From Methanospirillum hungatei (GTDB lineage: Archaea; Halobacteriota; Methanomicrobia; Methanomicrobiales; Methanospirillaceae): DNA of 5,234 nucleotides. A program made the translations under genes and the position numbers. The DNA is taken from contig QKDV01000072.1 in the NCBI GenBank assembly GCA_003251955.1, positions 1 through 5,234 of the forward strand, given 5' to 3'. Positions within the stretch are counted from its first letter, which is position 1. Each line of letters starts with the position of its first letter. The notes below the pieces were generated by a model. The model was not told the origin of the DNA, searched no databases, and saw nothing but the letters and a program-made list of their open reading frames with translations. Shown here piece by piece: positions 4,890 through 5,234 of the stretch.

Positions 4890-5234
4890 ATGGGGATCAG
4901 TGTTCTTGCCATTTCTGGTAGCCCCCGCAGACACGGCAATTCTGAACAACTATTGGACTGGGTTCTATCATCAATGACACATGAACCAGATGTATCTGTC
5001 CAGAAGATCGCCCTTTCAGATGTGGACATCAGGCCATGCCGGGGCTGTAATGCATGTGAAAGACTAAATCGATGTGTTATCCGGGATGACATGGATCAAC
5101 TGCATGATCAGATCCTAGAGGCTGACTGTATCATTGTTTCATCACCAATATATTGTATGAGTGTCTGTTCCCAGGTAAAGGCCCTTATCGATCGGGCACA
5201 GGTCTTCAGATCCCGAAAGTATGTGCTGAAACTA
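4890..5234 (+). CDS. Iron-sulfur flavoprotein (Isf) / NADPH-dependent FMN reductase family, C-terminus cut
   Basis: The first 115 residues of a flavodoxin-fold protein are present; the gene runs off the right edge. GSPRRHGNS (10-18) is the FMN-phosphate loop of the NADPH-dependent FMN reductase family. A compact cluster, C50-x2-C53-x2-C56-x5-C62, has the same spacing as the 4Fe-4S motif of Methanosarcina thermophila Isf, a homodimer with FMN and 4Fe-4S that can accept electrons from ferredoxin and reduce O2 and H2O2. SSPIY (84-88) and the KALIDR helix (97-102) form the second FMN-contacting region; this loop has two extra cysteines, C89 and C93. The ATG at 4890 has only a weak GGAT upstream; a T-rich CTTTTATC at 4857-4864 could be a terminator tract for the peroxiredoxin or a poor TATA element. 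The 40-base gap leaves open whether it belongs to the same operon. A full-length Isf has about 190 residues, so roughly 40% is missing. Confidence 0.88.
   Translation, partial: MGISVLAISGSPRRHGNSEQLLDWVLSSMTHEPDVSVQKIALSDVDIRPCRGCNACERLNRCVIRDDMDQLHDQILEADCIIVSSPIYCMSVCSQVKALIDRAQVFRSRKYVLKL

Noticed and set aside
4886..5092. Minus-strand frame opposite the Isf-like gene
   Set aside because: The plus strand carries the FMN loop and the Isf cysteine cluster, so the minus frame is a shadow.
1..5234. CRISPR array, transposon ends, tRNA or rRNA
   Set aside because: No short spaced direct repeats, no terminal inverted repeats or transposase motifs, and no cloverleaf or rRNA-like stretch was seen by eye; a tRNA or covariance-model scan would be the decisive test.

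Overview
The window looks like chromosomal DNA of a methanogenic archaeon, most likely a Methanomicrobiales member close to Methanospirillum. The clues are AT-rich TATA-like elements placed as in archaea, sparse Shine-Dalgarno sites, secreted beta-propeller-repeat and Cache proteins rich in N-glycosylation sequons, and a strict-anaerobe type of oxygen and peroxide defence (rubrerythrin, desulforedoxin-like protein, Prx6-type peroxiredoxin, Isf-like iron-sulfur flavoprotein). The genus is an inference from protein style, not a database match.

Layout. Three genes lie on the minus strand in the left half: a secreted repeat protein cut by the left edge (1-660), a secreted single-Cache-domain protein (864-1628) and rubrerythrin (1799-2299). 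Each appears to have its own promoter and a T-rich terminator. Rubrerythrin is divergent from the plus-strand genes across a 136-base gap. On the plus strand come a RadC/JAB-domain protein (2436-3107), a 293-base non-coding stretch with a terminator and a promoter region, a small zinc-ribbon/rubredoxin-like protein (3401-3646), and a tight cluster: a 41-residue desulforedoxin-like protein (3719-3844), an AhpD-fold protein without the CxxC (3849-4187), a peroxiredoxin (4190-4849) and an Isf-type flavoprotein cut by the right edge (4890 onward).

How the genes may work together. Seven neighbouring genes from rubrerythrin to the flavoprotein include at least four with family roles in peroxide or oxygen removal or in small redox-centre electron transfer. 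The simplest reading is an oxidative-stress island: rubrerythrin and peroxiredoxin reduce peroxide, the desulforedoxin-like and zinc-ribbon/rubredoxin-like proteins could carry electrons, and the Isf-like flavoprotein could supply them or reduce O2/H2O2 itself. The AhpD-like protein sits where a peroxiredoxin reductase partner would be expected but lacks the redox cysteines, so its role there is open. The physical clustering is seen directly; the electron path is a hypothesis. No CRISPR array, insertion sequence or convincing RNA gene was seen.
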